A DNA stretch of 64,000 nt from CAYFHQ01 sp964342805 (GTDB lineage: Bacteria; Bacillota; Clostridia; Peptostreptococcales; Acidaminobacteraceae), in the NCBI GenBank assembly GCA_964342805.1, contig CAYFHQ010000011.1:5405-69404 (forward strand), written 5' to 3'. The translations under genes and the position numbers were made by a program. Shown here piece by piece: positions 1-8,427 of the stretch (position 1 is the first letter of the stretch; each line of letters opens with the position of its first letter). The notes under the pieces were generated by a model. It was not told the origin of the DNA, made no database searches, and was given only the letters and a program-made list of their open reading frames with translations.

Positions 1-40
1 TTTTGATTTACTATTTGGTCCCTGCAAGACACTTCTGAGC

Positions 41-427
41 CTACAAGGCCTGCTTAACCGCCGACTCGATCATATGCTCCACGGCCACGCTTTCCTTTTC
101 CAAGGATTCGTCCCCCAGAAGGGAAATCAAGGCGGTTGGCTTAATAAAACCCACATTTAAGTGGTCTTCTTCCACAATCACAGAAACCTTGCAAGGGAGC
201 ATGTAGGCTGCCCGGAAGTTGGTTTCCATGACCTGCTTACCCAGTTGTGGATTACAGATTTCAAAGACCACCACTTGCTTTTCAAGGTCGTGACCTTTTT
301 GTTTGAGTTTGTCTTTGAAGTCCAGTGACCACAAGACACCAAAGCCTTGGTCTTTCAGTGCTCCTGCCATGTCCTCTGTGAAAACGGCCAAACTCTTTTT
401 GGTTTGAAACTCTAGAAATGCGCCCAT
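41..427 (-). CDS. DUF302 family protein
   Basis: A 128-residue soluble protein. The central and C-terminal part (GFGVLWSLDFKD near the N-terminus, then VVVFEICNPQ and a MLPCKVSV segment) has the layout of DUF302 proteins, whose biochemical role is unknown. I chose the ATG at 427 because GAGGGGG lies 6 bases upstream; a start at 469 would add 14 residues without a visible ribosome binding site. It lies 97 bp downstream of the small membrane protein gene and on the same strand as the TetR gene beyond it, so the three may be one transcript. No signal peptide is visible, so a cytosolic location is inferred. Confidence 0.8.
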   Translation of the reverse strand: MGAFLEFQTKKSLAVFTEDMAGALKDQGFGVLWSLDFKDKLKQKGHDLEKQVVVFEICNPQLGKQVMETNFRAAYMLPCKVSVIVEEDHLNVGFIKPTALISLLGDESLEKESVAVEHMIESAVKQAL

Positions 428-524
428 ACGGCTACCCCCTCTTTCCTTGTCTATAGCGTCTACCACCATTGATACCCACTAAAATCAAACTATGCAGGAA
501 AACTGAGGGAAAATAAGTTTTGTG

Positions 525-923
525 TTAGTACAACAAAACACCCATGGCCACAAGACCTGCACTATAGGCCAGTACACCAACATTTAAAGCCCTCATTTTA
601 TTGGGGTCATTCAGCATAACCACCGCAAACTTGCGGAAGGCTTTGTACTGGAACAAAATCGTGCCGATCTTAATGGTTGTCAAGGACACCAGGACCGATA
701 TGATCCAGCTATGGGGAACGTCTGTCGTGAAAAACTGGTACCAGGTATAGGCAACCAGAGCTAGCCCCACCACAAGAACCACATTGATGGCCATGGGTCT
801 TTTTACGCCATAGGCCTCATTTAACTCCCACTCCTTCCAACGGTCGCCCATCTTCCACATGGCCACCCTTGACCCTATACCGACGGCCGCCCACAAAAAA
901 CACAGTATGGCAAAATAATTCAT
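525..923 (-). CDS. Small integral membrane protein, unknown function
   Basis: A 132-residue protein with about four hydrophobic segments (near residues 3-20, 44-62, 72-92 and 112-131) separated by short charged loops. I do not recognise the family. The start at 923 is set by ACAGGAGG placed 5 bases before the ATG. It begins 42 bp after the stop of the TetR gene on the same strand, so it is probably co-transcribed with it and is the best candidate for the regulator's target. An exporter-like or membrane-stress role would be a guess. Confidence 0.75.
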   Translation of the reverse strand: MNYFAILCFLWAAVGIGSRVAMWKMGDRWKEWELNEAYGVKRPMAINVVLVVGLALVAYTWYQFFTTDVPHSWIISVLVSLTTIKIGTILFQYKAFRKFAVVMLNDPNKMRALNVGVLAYSAGLVAMGVLLY

Positions 924-965
924 AATGTCCTCCTGTCCCATTATTCCCTCTACTTCTAAACCCAA

Positions 966-1580
966 TTATTCCACAATCCCCTGTTCCATCAAATCAAGCA
1001 GTTTTTCAATCCGCTCCAGAGCAAGAGCCTTGGGATCTTCTACTTGTGGTCCAATATCCCTTGTTAGGCCAATGATCAGCAAGGTGAAAAGCTCTGCTGT
1101 AAAAGGAATGTCCAGGTCTGCCCGGAGTCTCCCCGTCTTCACATAATGGGTCAGTACCACTTCCAGCAGGGCGTTACTCTGGTCTTTCATCATGGTCAGA
1201 ATATCGTCCCGAAGTTCAGCATTACACTGGTGTAAAAAGCGGTCACGCAGGTCCATCTGATTCAGTGACCTTGTATCAAACTGGGCCCCTGTGGTGCATA
1301 AGAGGACCATAAAGTCCCTAAAATCCAAGGTCTCCATGGCACCGTACACACTGGCCAGGACCTCCTTCTTTTCCTCTGTTAGGGTCTTAAAAATATACCG
1401 ATACACATCGTCCTTGTTGTCAAAATACTGATAAAAGCTCCCTTTGGGTATGCCTGCCCGGTTGACCATATTGTCAATGGTCACCTTTTTAAAGGGATTT
1501 TGAGCAAACTCCGTCATGGCTGCTTGAATAATGTTGTCTTGCTTGTCTGGTGGTAAGTTAAAAAACGTTGGCTTTGGCAT
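966..1580 (-). CDS. TetR/AcrR family transcriptional regulator
   Basis: A 204-residue one-component repressor. The N-terminal helix-turn-helix (residues about 9-55) carries typical TetR features: IIQAAMTEF, KVTIDNMVNRAGIPKGSFYQYF. The C-terminal ligand domain is variable and the ligand cannot be read from sequence. The start at 1580 has GGAGG 8 bases upstream; an upstream ATG would run the protein through its own operators. The promoter at 1665-1693 is followed directly by two palindromes at 1632-1663, which fits autorepression. Downstream genes on the same strand are a small membrane protein and a DUF302 protein. It is divergent from the FMN-binding gene cluster, about 190 bp away. Confidence 0.92.
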   Translation of the reverse strand: MPKPTFFNLPPDKQDNIIQAAMTEFAQNPFKKVTIDNMVNRAGIPKGSFYQYFDNKDDVYRYIFKTLTEEKKEVLASVYGAMETLDFRDFMVLLCTTGAQFDTRSLNQMDLRDRFLHQCNAELRDDILTMMKDQSNALLEVVLTHYVKTGRLRADLDIPFTAELFTLLIIGLTRDIGPQVEDPKALALERIEKLLDLMEQGIVE

Positions 1581-1631
1581 GGCTGGTCCTCCACTTGTTG
1601 GCTCCCTACAAAAAAGGGCAAAAACAGCTCG

Positions 1632-1663
1632 CATATGACTATTAGTCATATGACTCTTAGTCA
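1632..1663. promoter_or_regulatory. Two tandem TetR-type operators
   Basis: Positions 1632-1652 form a perfect 10-base inverted repeat around one central base (CATATGACTA / TAGTCATATG). A second copy of the core, TGACTCTTAGTCA, starts at 1651, 15 bases after the first core TGACTATTAGTCA at 1636. The sites lie directly downstream of the TetR -10 element, an arrangement expected for steric autorepression. Binding by the neighbouring TetR protein is inferred. Confidence 0.75.
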
Positions 1664-1664
1664 C

Positions 1665-1693
1665 ATTCTACTCCCATTTCGAAAAAAGGTCAA
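1665..1693 (-). promoter_or_regulatory. Sigma-A promoter of the TetR gene
   Basis: On the minus strand TTGACC (1688-1693), 17 bases, TAGAAT (1665-1670). The operators begin two bases beyond the -10 element. Confidence 0.7.
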
Positions 1694-1767
1694 ATCACAT
1701 TACTTTTCCGATATTCCACCACGGTCTTCCCATCTTGCTTTTTTATACTTAGACCAAGGAGGTACAT

Positions 1768-2436
1768 ATGATCCAATTTATCCTACTCATGGCTGGCTTG
1801 TCCCTGGTCTCTTTGGTCTTGACCGCTTTCCTGGGACGACGTTTTGACACCAGCCGCTTGGCTAAAAACTTAGATTTGACTTTAAGTGGCCTGACCAAGG
1901 CCCTCATTGTTGGCACCTTTATGGTAACCTTGAGTGCCACAACAACCGGTAGCCTGTCCATGGCTGAACTGGAAGACTTCTTTGACCACCACGACCATGA
2001 GGTGTCGGAGGAACAGAGAAACCGGACCCACCCCTTTGCCAATGAAGGCTCAACGGGGGGCACTACAACTACTAACCCGATAGATCAGACGGGCACCGGC
2101 ACGACCCAGTTGGCCAGCGCAGGAAATGGCGGTGCTCAAGGTGGCCCTGGCGTGGGCGCATCGGTTTACAAGGACGGCATTTATCAGGGAACAGGCCTCG
2201 GTTTTAGAGGAAATCTGACCATGGAAGTGGAAGTCTCTTCAGGAGAGATCGTACGGGTGGACGTGGTGGACCATGTGGATGACCGCAAGTGGTTCAACCT
2301 GGCCAACAAGGTCATTCCAGACAGCATTATCGCCAACCAAAGTGCAAATGTGGATGTTGTCAGTGGGGCAACCTACACCTCGTACGGCATGATCGAAGGA
2401 GCCAAAAAGGCCTTAGAACAAAGCATGGGAGACTAA
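1768..2436 (+). CDS. Membrane-anchored FMN-binding domain protein (covalent flavin carrier)
   Basis: A 222-residue protein. Residues 1-21 and about 42-62 are hydrophobic anchors, a Gly/Thr-rich linker follows, and residues about 130-220 form an FMN-binding domain (PF04205 type). The motif SGATYTS (S199-S205) is the signature where ApbE transfers FMN to a threonine; by analogy with NqrC and RnfG this would be T204. The family carries electrons on the outer face of the membrane. AAGGAGG precedes the ATG. It is the first gene of a tight four-gene set with a response regulator, a histidine kinase and a NapH-like Fe-S protein. No apbE is in the window, so flavinylation would need one elsewhere. 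Confidence 0.88.
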   Translation: MIQFILLMAGLSLVSLVLTAFLGRRFDTSRLAKNLDLTLSGLTKALIVGTFMVTLSATTTGSLSMAELEDFFDHHDHEVSEEQRNRTHPFANEGSTGGTTTTNPIDQTGTGTTQLASAGNGGAQGGPGVGASVYKDGIYQGTGLGFRGNLTMEVEVSSGEIVRVDVVDHVDDRKWFNLANKVIPDSIIANQSANVDVVSGATYTSYGMIEGAKKALEQSMGD

Positions 2437-2437
2437 A

Positions 2438-3103
2438 ATGAAACACATATACCTCGTGGAAGACGAAGCCCACCTACGCAACTTGCTGATCCCCTACCTG
2501 GAAAAGGAGGGCTACAAGGTCACGGCCTTTGCCGACGGCCTGTCCGCCCAGGCTGCCATTGGGACGCCACCGGACCTCTGGGTCCTGGACATTATGTTGC
2601 CCGGCATGGACGGCTATAGCCTGATCAAGGAGATCAAGCAGGCCCAGCCTAAAGTTCCAGTAATTTTCATGTCCGCCCGAAGTGCAGAACTGGACCGGGT
2701 TGTGGGCCTAGAAATGGGCAGTGACGACTACCTGCCCAAACCCTTCCTTCCACGGGAGCTGGTCCTCCGGGTCAACAGGCTCATTAAAATGACCCAACCG
2801 GAAGATACGCCCCAGCCACCGGCCCTAATCGGCCCCTACACCTTGCGTTATGACAAACGTGTCGTCTTTCACGGGGATGAAGAGATCTCCCTGACCGTTA
2901 AAGAGTTCGACACCCTTTGTTATCTGGTGGAAAACCGCAACGTGGCCTTTTCCCGGTCCCAGGCCATTGACGCCATTTGGGGGCTGGATTACTTTGGGTC
3001 AGAGCGTGTAGTGGATGACACTTTACGAAGGCTACGGAAAAAAATGCCGGACCTGCAAATCGAGGCAGTTTACGGCTTTGGCTATCGGTTTACCATGGAG
3101 TAG
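2438..3103 (+). CDS. OmpR/PhoB-family response regulator
   Basis: A 221-residue two-component response regulator. The receiver domain spans about residues 2-114 with acidic pair E8/D9, phosphoacceptor D51 in VLDIMLPGMDG, and the LPKPF lysine near residue 101. The winged-helix DNA-binding domain occupies about residues 127-219. It starts one base after the stop of the FMN-binding gene, with GGGAG upstream, and is followed by its kinase after 3 bp. This placement inside the redox gene set suggests that it controls that set in response to redox or membrane state; the signal is unknown. Confidence 0.97.
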   Translation: MKHIYLVEDEAHLRNLLIPYLEKEGYKVTAFADGLSAQAAIGTPPDLWVLDIMLPGMDGYSLIKEIKQAQPKVPVIFMSARSAELDRVVGLEMGSDDYLPKPFLPRELVLRVNRLIKMTQPEDTPQPPALIGPYTLRYDKRVVFHGDEEISLTVKEFDTLCYLVENRNVAFSRSQAIDAIWGLDYFGSERVVDDTLRRLRKKMPDLQIEAVYGFGYRFTME

Positions 3104-3106
3104 GAT

Positions 3107-4453
3107 ATGAAGACAGGTTTTCGTTCCATCAAGAAAAAATTGACACGCGACTTGGTCTTGGCCTTTGTGGCCATCATTGCCCTCTTTGCTTTAGTGGGCT
3201 CAGTGGTTGGTGGCTACCTCTATAGCGACCGGCTCTATGACCAGTTGGAGGCCGTGGCAGAAGCCAAGCGGACTTCTTCCCCCCGGGACAAGGATGATGA
3301 CCACGGGGACGCTGACGAGCAGTTTTCAGAAGCTGGTCTTTATGTGGCCCATTTCTTTGTTGAGCAAGTGGATGGCAAAACCAACTTGCAGGTGGATGCT
3401 TTTACAGAGCGCCTTTACAATATCAGGGACAAGGAGGCCATCAAGACCCTAGCGGACTTGGCCTTGACCACAGATGAGACCAAGGGGCAGTTTGAATACG
3501 ACGAACTCAATTACTTCTACTATATTGATCGGGATTCAGACGGGAACCGAGCCATGGTCTACTACTTTGCAGACTATCGTGGAGGCTCAGTTATCATTAT
3601 GTTTATATTGGCCTTCTTACTTCTTCTCACCTTGATCCCCATCGCCTCCCGCTTTGCTGGCCGGATTGCCCGGCCCATGATCCAGCTGGAAGGATTTGCT
3701 GAACAGGTGGCCCGGCGGGATTGGAATGCCAAAACTCCAGTAACGGAAAACGACGAAATCGGCCAACTGGCAGACGCCCTCCTCCGGATGAAAGATGCCC
3801 TGCAAACAGCCGAGGAACGGGACCGCCGATTCTTACAAGCCGCCTCCCATGACTTAAAAACACCCATTATGATTATCAAGGGCTATGCCCAGGCCACCCT
3901 GGACGGTATGGACACCGCAGGGGCTGAGGCCAATGCCCAGATCATACAAGAAGAAGCCACCAAGCTGGAACGGCGGGTGGTGCAGCTGCTCCATATCAAC
4001 TCCTTGGAGCATGCTCTAGAACACGAGAGCACCCGGTCAACCATTCGCATGGACCGGATGGCCCGCAGGTTGGTGGACCGTTTTCAAGTGGTTGACACCA
4101 ACCTCCAGTGGCTGACAGCCCTCTCACCCGTGGAGATCACCGGGGACAGTGACGCCCTCCTGATCGCCATGGAAAACATATTCGACAATCAACTGCGGTT
4201 TGCCGCTTCGACGGTGACGGTGGAGGTCCTGGACCAAGTGGACTCCTGTCGCATTCAGATCAGCAACGACGGTCCCCCCTTCGACACCGACGACCCGCAA
4301 GCCCTCTTCGACCCATTTAGAAAGGGACTGGAAGGACAGTTTGGACTTGGCCTCTCCATTCTACGCCAAGTCATTGAAGCCCATGGGGGCAGGGTCAGTG
4401 CCCGGTCCCTGGACCCGGGTGTGGTCTTTACCCTCCACCTGCCCAAGGCTTAG
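3107..4453 (+). CDS. Membrane sensor histidine kinase
   Basis: A 448-residue kinase partnered with the response regulator just upstream. A first membrane helix lies near residues 15-38, then an extracytoplasmic sensor of about 120 residues containing an Asp-rich stretch (RDKDDDHGDAD, near 60-70), a second helix near 160-186, HAMP, and a HisKA domain with H248 in AASHDLKTP. The ATPase domain has the N box (ENIFDNQ), G1 (SNDGPPF) and G2 (GQFGLGLS). GGAG precedes the ATG. The acidic sensor loop could bind metal or another cation, but that is only a guess. Confidence 0.96.
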   Translation: MKTGFRSIKKKLTRDLVLAFVAIIALFALVGSVVGGYLYSDRLYDQLEAVAEAKRTSSPRDKDDDHGDADEQFSEAGLYVAHFFVEQVDGKTNLQVDAFTERLYNIRDKEAIKTLADLALTTDETKGQFEYDELNYFYYIDRDSDGNRAMVYYFADYRGGSVIIMFILAFLLLLTLIPIASRFAGRIARPMIQLEGFAEQVARRDWNAKTPVTENDEIGQLADALLRMKDALQTAEERDRRFLQAASHDLKTPIMIIKGYAQATLDGMDTAGAEANAQIIQEEATKLERRVVQLLHINSLEHALEHESTRSTIRMDRMARRLVDRFQVVDTNLQWLTALSPVEITGDSDALLIAMENIFDNQLRFAASTVTVEVLDQVDSCRIQISNDGPPFDTDDPQALFDPFRKGLEGQFGLGLSILRQVIEAHGGRVSARSLDPGVVFTLHLPKA

Positions 4454-4477
4454 GGACCGGCCCTTCCCGGTACACAT

Positions 4478-5170
4478 ATGAAAAAGAACATACAAATTGC
4501 CAGACGACTGGTGCAAGTCCTCTATGCCGCTCTTCTCGTAGCAGGCATACTCTTAAATTATCAAATGGTGGACAAGGCCCTTATTATGGGAACCTTGATC
4601 CTGGGTGGTGTCTTCTACTGCGGTTGGGCCTGTCCCATGGGAACCCTGCAGGACATAGGCACCTTTGTGGGCAGGGCCTTCAAGATCAAAAAACGCCGCC
4701 TGCCCGACTGGCTCCACAAGCCCATGGTCTACTCCCGTTATATCATTGCGGTCCTGACCATGGTGGTGGTTGCAGACTTTGTTGACAGTCTCCTCAGCCT
4801 GGAACCCCGCATGGCCCTCCTCATGTCCATGTCTGGCCGGGTGGCCGCCATTGGTGCTATTAGTTCTATTGTTGTTTTCTTCCTCTTGTCCATCAAGTAC
4901 GACCGGGTCTATTGTAAGTACGTCTGTCCTGAGGGCGCCCGGTACGGAGCCATTAGTATGGTCCGCCCCTTCACCATTATCCGCCACGAAGACAAGTGTG
5001 TAGACTGTGGCCGGTGCGACCTAGCCTGCCCCATGCAAATTCAAGTGTCAAAGGCCGGCAACCTGCGGTCGCCCCAGTGTATTAACTGCTTCCAGTGCAT
5101 TAGCCAGTGTCCTGTGGACGGGGCCCTGACCTATGGCTTTTCCTATGGAAAGAAGAAAAAGGCGTCTTAA
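4478..5170 (+). CDS. NapH/NosR-like membrane iron-sulfur protein
   Basis: A 230-residue protein with about five membrane helices and many cysteines. Two membrane-proximal motifs, CGWACPMG (near residue 48) and CKYVCPEG (near 148), are typical of NapH, NosR and CcoG-type quinol oxidising proteins. The C-terminus has two 4Fe-4S binding motifs: CVDCGRCDLACP and CINCFQCISQCP. Such proteins pass electrons between the quinone pool and extracytoplasmic acceptors. Its place behind the FMN-binding protein suggests electron flow from quinol or cytosolic donors through Fe-S clusters to the covalent flavin. The ribosome binding site is poor (the gap to the kinase gene is 24 bp), so translation may be coupled. 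Confidence 0.88.
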   Translation: MKKNIQIARRLVQVLYAALLVAGILLNYQMVDKALIMGTLILGGVFYCGWACPMGTLQDIGTFVGRAFKIKKRRLPDWLHKPMVYSRYIIAVLTMVVVADFVDSLLSLEPRMALLMSMSGRVAAIGAISSIVVFFLLSIKYDRVYCKYVCPEGARYGAISMVRPFTIIRHEDKCVDCGRCDLACPMQIQVSKAGNLRSPQCINCFQCISQCPVDGALTYGFSYGKKKKAS

Positions 5171-5190
5171 ACTAGCATATCGGCAAGTAA

Positions 5191-5235
5191 AAAGCCCAAG
5201 ACCTTGGAGGTTATTCCTCCTTGGACTTGGGCTTT
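5191..5235. terminator. Bidirectional terminator between convergent genes
   Basis: Long hairpin, outer stem AAAGCCCAAG/CTTGGGCTTT and inner stem GGAGG/CCTCC with small mismatches, between the Fe-S gene and the desaturase gene. Confidence 0.85.
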
Positions 5236-5248
5236 GATGCGTTCTAGC

Positions 5249-6283
5249 CTACCGATATACGGCTTTTTTGAGTTTTCTGTACTCGCGGAAGTTGATCATC
5301 TGCTCAGACTTTTCATCGTATAGCTTGAGCATGGCCAGTTTAAAGCTTCTAAAGAAGGTTATAGGCTCTTGTTGTTTGAGCTCATAGATGTTCTTGTAAC
5401 ACTTCTTCAAATTATAGTTGGGAATCCGCGGATTGAGGTGGTGGATATTGTGGTAGCCAATGTAGCCCGTGAACCATTCCAGGACTGCCGGTAGCTTGTA
5501 GAAGGAGGACCCTTCCAGGGCAGCCTTCACGATGTCCCATTCTTGATTTTTGGACCAGTAGACCTTTTCAAACTGGTGCTGGACAAAGAAGAGCCATACC
5601 CCTGCCACGCTGGCAAAGTAGAGGATGGGTAGCTGGATGGCCAGGTAGGTCACCCATCCGTAGGTGGACCAGGCCAGGACAATCATGAGTAAAATACTGA
5701 TATTGGTCACGGCAAAACTAATGTGCTCCTTGCGCTTGGCCTTGGGAAGGGGGATCCGGTTGAGGACGGCAAAGAGGACAAAGGGTGACACAGCAAAGAG
5801 CATGAGGGGGTGGCGATAAATCCGATACCAGAGTTTTTTCAGCCAGTGGCTACCCATGTACTCGTCCACCGTCATGGTCCAAATGTCCCCATGACCCCGT
5901 CGGTCCAAGTTGCCCACAGACCCGTGGTGGACATTGTGCTCCCACTGCCAAGTGTAGTAAGGCGTAAAGGTCATGATCCCCGTAATATGACCCACGATGG
6001 CGTTGGCCGTCTTGCTCTTAAAGAATGACTGGTGGGTACAGTCGTGGAAAATGATAAAGATCCGAACCAAGAAGCCTGCTGCTGGAAGGGACAATAGAAG
6101 GGTCACCCAGTAGGGCATGTCCCAGGCCATGGTCATGTACATGAGCCACAAGAGGACTCCATAGGGAATGAATGTATTCACCATCTGGAAGATGGACTTC
6201 CACAGGGTGGGCTTGGCATAATTTTTGAGTTTTTGGTTCCATTGGGCTTTGTTCACGGGTCTCCCCTTTCTGTTTTGTTCCAT
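5249..6283 (-). CDS. Membrane fatty acid desaturase
   Basis: Up to 344 residues, a di-iron acyl-lipid desaturase of the DesA/omega-6 type. Three histidine boxes are present: HDCTH (80-84), HNVHH (116-120) and HNIHH (278-282), with hydrophobic helices around residues 35-75 and 155-210. It would introduce a double bond into membrane lipid acyl chains and needs O2 and an electron donor, which is notable in a seemingly anaerobic host. The ATG at 6283 lacks a good ribosome binding site, whereas the GTG at 6256 is preceded by AGGGGAG, so the protein may start ten codons in. A sigma-A promoter lies at 6355-6383. Single-gene unit. Confidence 0.93.
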   Translation of the reverse strand: MEQNRKGRPVNKAQWNQKLKNYAKPTLWKSIFQMVNTFIPYGVLLWLMYMTMAWDMPYWVTLLLSLPAAGFLVRIFIIFHDCTHQSFFKSKTANAIVGHITGIMTFTPYYTWQWEHNVHHGSVGNLDRRGHGDIWTMTVDEYMGSHWLKKLWYRIYRHPLMLFAVSPFVLFAVLNRIPLPKAKRKEHISFAVTNISILLMIVLAWSTYGWVTYLAIQLPILYFASVAGVWLFFVQHQFEKVYWSKNQEWDIVKAALEGSSFYKLPAVLEWFTGYIGYHNIHHLNPRIPNYNLKKCYKNIYELKQQEPITFFRSFKLAMLKLYDEKSEQMINFREYRKLKKAVYR

Positions 6284-6354
6284 TTAGCTAATCCATGTTA
6301 CTGGCGGAGGAATTAGGACCTCCTATGTATAGTTGATAACAATTTTCGATATTA

Positions 6355-6383
6355 AGTATACCGTTTTTGTTCACTTTGTGCAA
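6355..6383 (-). promoter_or_regulatory. Sigma-A promoter of the desaturase gene
   Basis: Minus strand TTGCAC (6378-6383), 17-base spacer, TATACT (6355-6360). The leader contains a short inverted repeat, GGAGG at 6306 and CCTCC at 6319, that could form a small stem before the start codon. Confidence 0.75.
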
Positions 6384-6442
6384 TGGGTCTTCCTTTCCCA
6401 CGATTTATGTATACCCCTGACAGCCTTTCTCAATGAAAAAAA

Positions 6443-6481
6443 GGGAACAATGAACGATTCTTTTTATCGCTCATTGTTCCC
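6443..6481 (-). terminator. Terminator of argS
   Basis: Perfect 11-base stem GGGAACAATGA/TCATTGTTCCC with an A-run on the plus strand at 6436-6442 (U-run in the minus transcript). Confidence 0.9.
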
Positions 6482-6513
6482 TGTATACTTGATTCTAACT
6501 CATGTTTGACGGT

Positions 6514-8274
6514 TTACATCTTGTCCAGGCTACGGATACCCAGGAGGTCCAGGCTGGTCTTGAGGACTTCTTTGGTCAGGACCAAAAGGGCCATGAGTTC
6601 CTGCTGGCGGTCCATATTGTCTTCACTGACAATGTGGACGTCATGGTAGAAACGGTTAAACTTCTGGGCCAGGTCAAAGGCATAGTCACATATTCTAGAA
6701 GGTTGATAGTTTTCCACGGCCAAGTCAGCCCAGTCGTTGAAGGTGGCCAGCTGGAGGGCTAGGTCACGCTCCGCATCGGTTACTAGGCTTTTAATAGAAG
6801 CTGCCTTTAGTCCCTTGGCTGACAGTTTTTCTAGTATGGAGGTGATCCGTACCACAGCGTATTGGATATAGGGGCCTGTTTTGCCCTCGAAGCTGCCAAA
6901 CTTGTCCAGGTCAAAGACGTAGTCCCTTTCCGGTAGGTTGCAAAGGTCACCGTATTTGAGGGCACCTACCCCAACCTGGAGGGCCGTTTGGTCAATAGCC
7001 TCTTGGTCCCCTAGACGGTTTTGGTCCTTGAGTCGGTCCCTGACCCCGTCGATGAGGATACAAATGAGGTCTTCCAGGGCCATAACGCCCCCGTCACGGG
7101 TCTTAAAGGGCTTGCCGTCCTTGCCATTCATGGTGCCAAAACCAATGTGCTTAAGGTCCGTGGTTTCCGGTGTAATGCCTGCCATACGGGCTACTCGGAA
7201 GACTTGGTCAAAGTGAAGTCCTTGACGTTTGTCCACCACATAGATAATCTGGTCCGGCTTGTCCTGCATTCGCTGGTAAATGGTGGCCAGGTCCGTTGTA
7301 GCGTAGAGGACTGCCCCATTCTCCTTTTGAAGGATACAGGGGGGCATGGGCTTCTTGTCGGACTCATGGTCCACAAAGACCACCTTGGCCCCCTTGCTTT
7401 CTTTTAGAAGACCCTGGTCGTCCAGTTCAGCCAGGACTCTAGGAACCGCCGGGTCAGCGTCACTCTCTCCCAGCCAGAGGTCAAAGTGGACCTGGAGGGA
7501 GGCATAGTTTTTACGGAGGTCTTCCTTGGAGGTTTCTAATATATGCTTCCATAGGGCCCTGTAGCCTGCTCGCCCCTGTTGGAGCTCTGCCGTGGACTGG
7601 GCCGCCTTCTTTCTAAAGTCCGGGTCCTCCTTGCTGAGGATGTTGGCCCCGGTGTAGAGGCTGGTCAAACCCTGAATACTAAAGGGGGCTTCCTTGGGAT
7701 AGGCCCCGTGGACCACGTTTTCGTAGTAGGGCAGGTCCGGTTGTTCCAAGCGGAGTTTCTCGATGACCAGGCCCATCTGGAGGCCCCAGTCCCCCAGGTG
7801 CATGTCCCCGGTAACCTGGTGGCCCTTGAAGCGCAGAAGCCTGATCAAGCTCTCCCCGATCACAGCAGACCGCAGGTGGCCCACGTGAAGGGACTTGGCC
7901 ACATTGGCCCCGCCAAAGTCTAAAATAATGTTCTTGGGCTTGTCCGTTTGTTCAAATCCCAATTTGTCCGTGTTTGTCATGGTGCCCAGCCGTTCAACGA
8001 AGCAAGCTTGACTAATTTTCAGGTTAATAAACCCCGGCGCTTGGGCTTCCACGGTGCCAATCATGTCACTGTCCTGGAGCAAGTCGGCCACCTGGGTGGC
8101 AATATCAAGGGGCTTTACCCCCGCCTGCTTGGCCAGACGCATGGCACTGTTACACTGAAAATCACAAAGTTCAGGCCGCCGTGACATACTTACCTCAACG
8201 TTGTCAGATGGGTAACCAGCGTTTTCAAACGCGGTTTTTACTTCTTGGGTCAAAAGGTGAAGCATGGTTTTCAT
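6514..8274 (-). CDS. argS: Arginyl-tRNA synthetase
   Basis: A 586-residue class I aminoacyl-tRNA synthetase that charges tRNA-Arg. The N-terminal additional domain is followed by the HIGH-type signature HVGHLRSAVIGE after FGGANVAKSL, the catalytic core, and the C-terminal anticodon-binding domain (ALQLATFNDW onward). The KMSK loop is degenerate (GKPFKTRDGG), as is normal in ArgS. Length is in the usual range. AAAGGAGGA lies 6 bases before the first of two nearby ATGs. Its own promoter and terminator make it monocistronic. Confidence 0.98.
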   Translation of the reverse strand: MKTMLHLLTQEVKTAFENAGYPSDNVEVSMSRRPELCDFQCNSAMRLAKQAGVKPLDIATQVADLLQDSDMIGTVEAQAPGFINLKISQACFVERLGTMTNTDKLGFEQTDKPKNIILDFGGANVAKSLHVGHLRSAVIGESLIRLLRFKGHQVTGDMHLGDWGLQMGLVIEKLRLEQPDLPYYENVVHGAYPKEAPFSIQGLTSLYTGANILSKEDPDFRKKAAQSTAELQQGRAGYRALWKHILETSKEDLRKNYASLQVHFDLWLGESDADPAVPRVLAELDDQGLLKESKGAKVVFVDHESDKKPMPPCILQKENGAVLYATTDLATIYQRMQDKPDQIIYVVDKRQGLHFDQVFRVARMAGITPETTDLKHIGFGTMNGKDGKPFKTRDGGVMALEDLICILIDGVRDRLKDQNRLGDQEAIDQTALQVGVGALKYGDLCNLPERDYVFDLDKFGSFEGKTGPYIQYAVVRITSILEKLSAKGLKAASIKSLVTDAERDLALQLATFNDWADLAVENYQPSRICDYAFDLAQKFNRFYHDVHIVSEDNMDRQQELMALLVLTKEVLKTSLDLLGIRSLDKM

Positions 8275-8311
8275 GGTTGTCCTCCTTTGTGTTTGTTTGG
8301 GTGTTGTTGGG

Positions 8312-8341
8312 AGTATAGCATACTACAAGAATACAATACAA
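8312..8341 (-). promoter_or_regulatory. Probable argS promoter
   Basis: Minus strand TTGTAT (8336-8341), 18 bases, TATACT (8312-8317). Confidence 0.55.
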
Positions 8342-8369
8342 CCATTTATTGCTGTATTTGCTAATCAAT

Positions 8370-8398
8370 TTGACCCCCACCCCCCATTGGGATAACAT
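8370..8398 (+). promoter_or_regulatory. Probable promoter of the 8428 membrane protein gene
   Basis: TTGACC (8370-8375), 17 bases containing a C-run, TAACAT (8393-8398). Confidence 0.6.
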
Positions 8399-8427
8399 GG
8401 AACAAAGAAAACAAACAAGGAGCCCCC

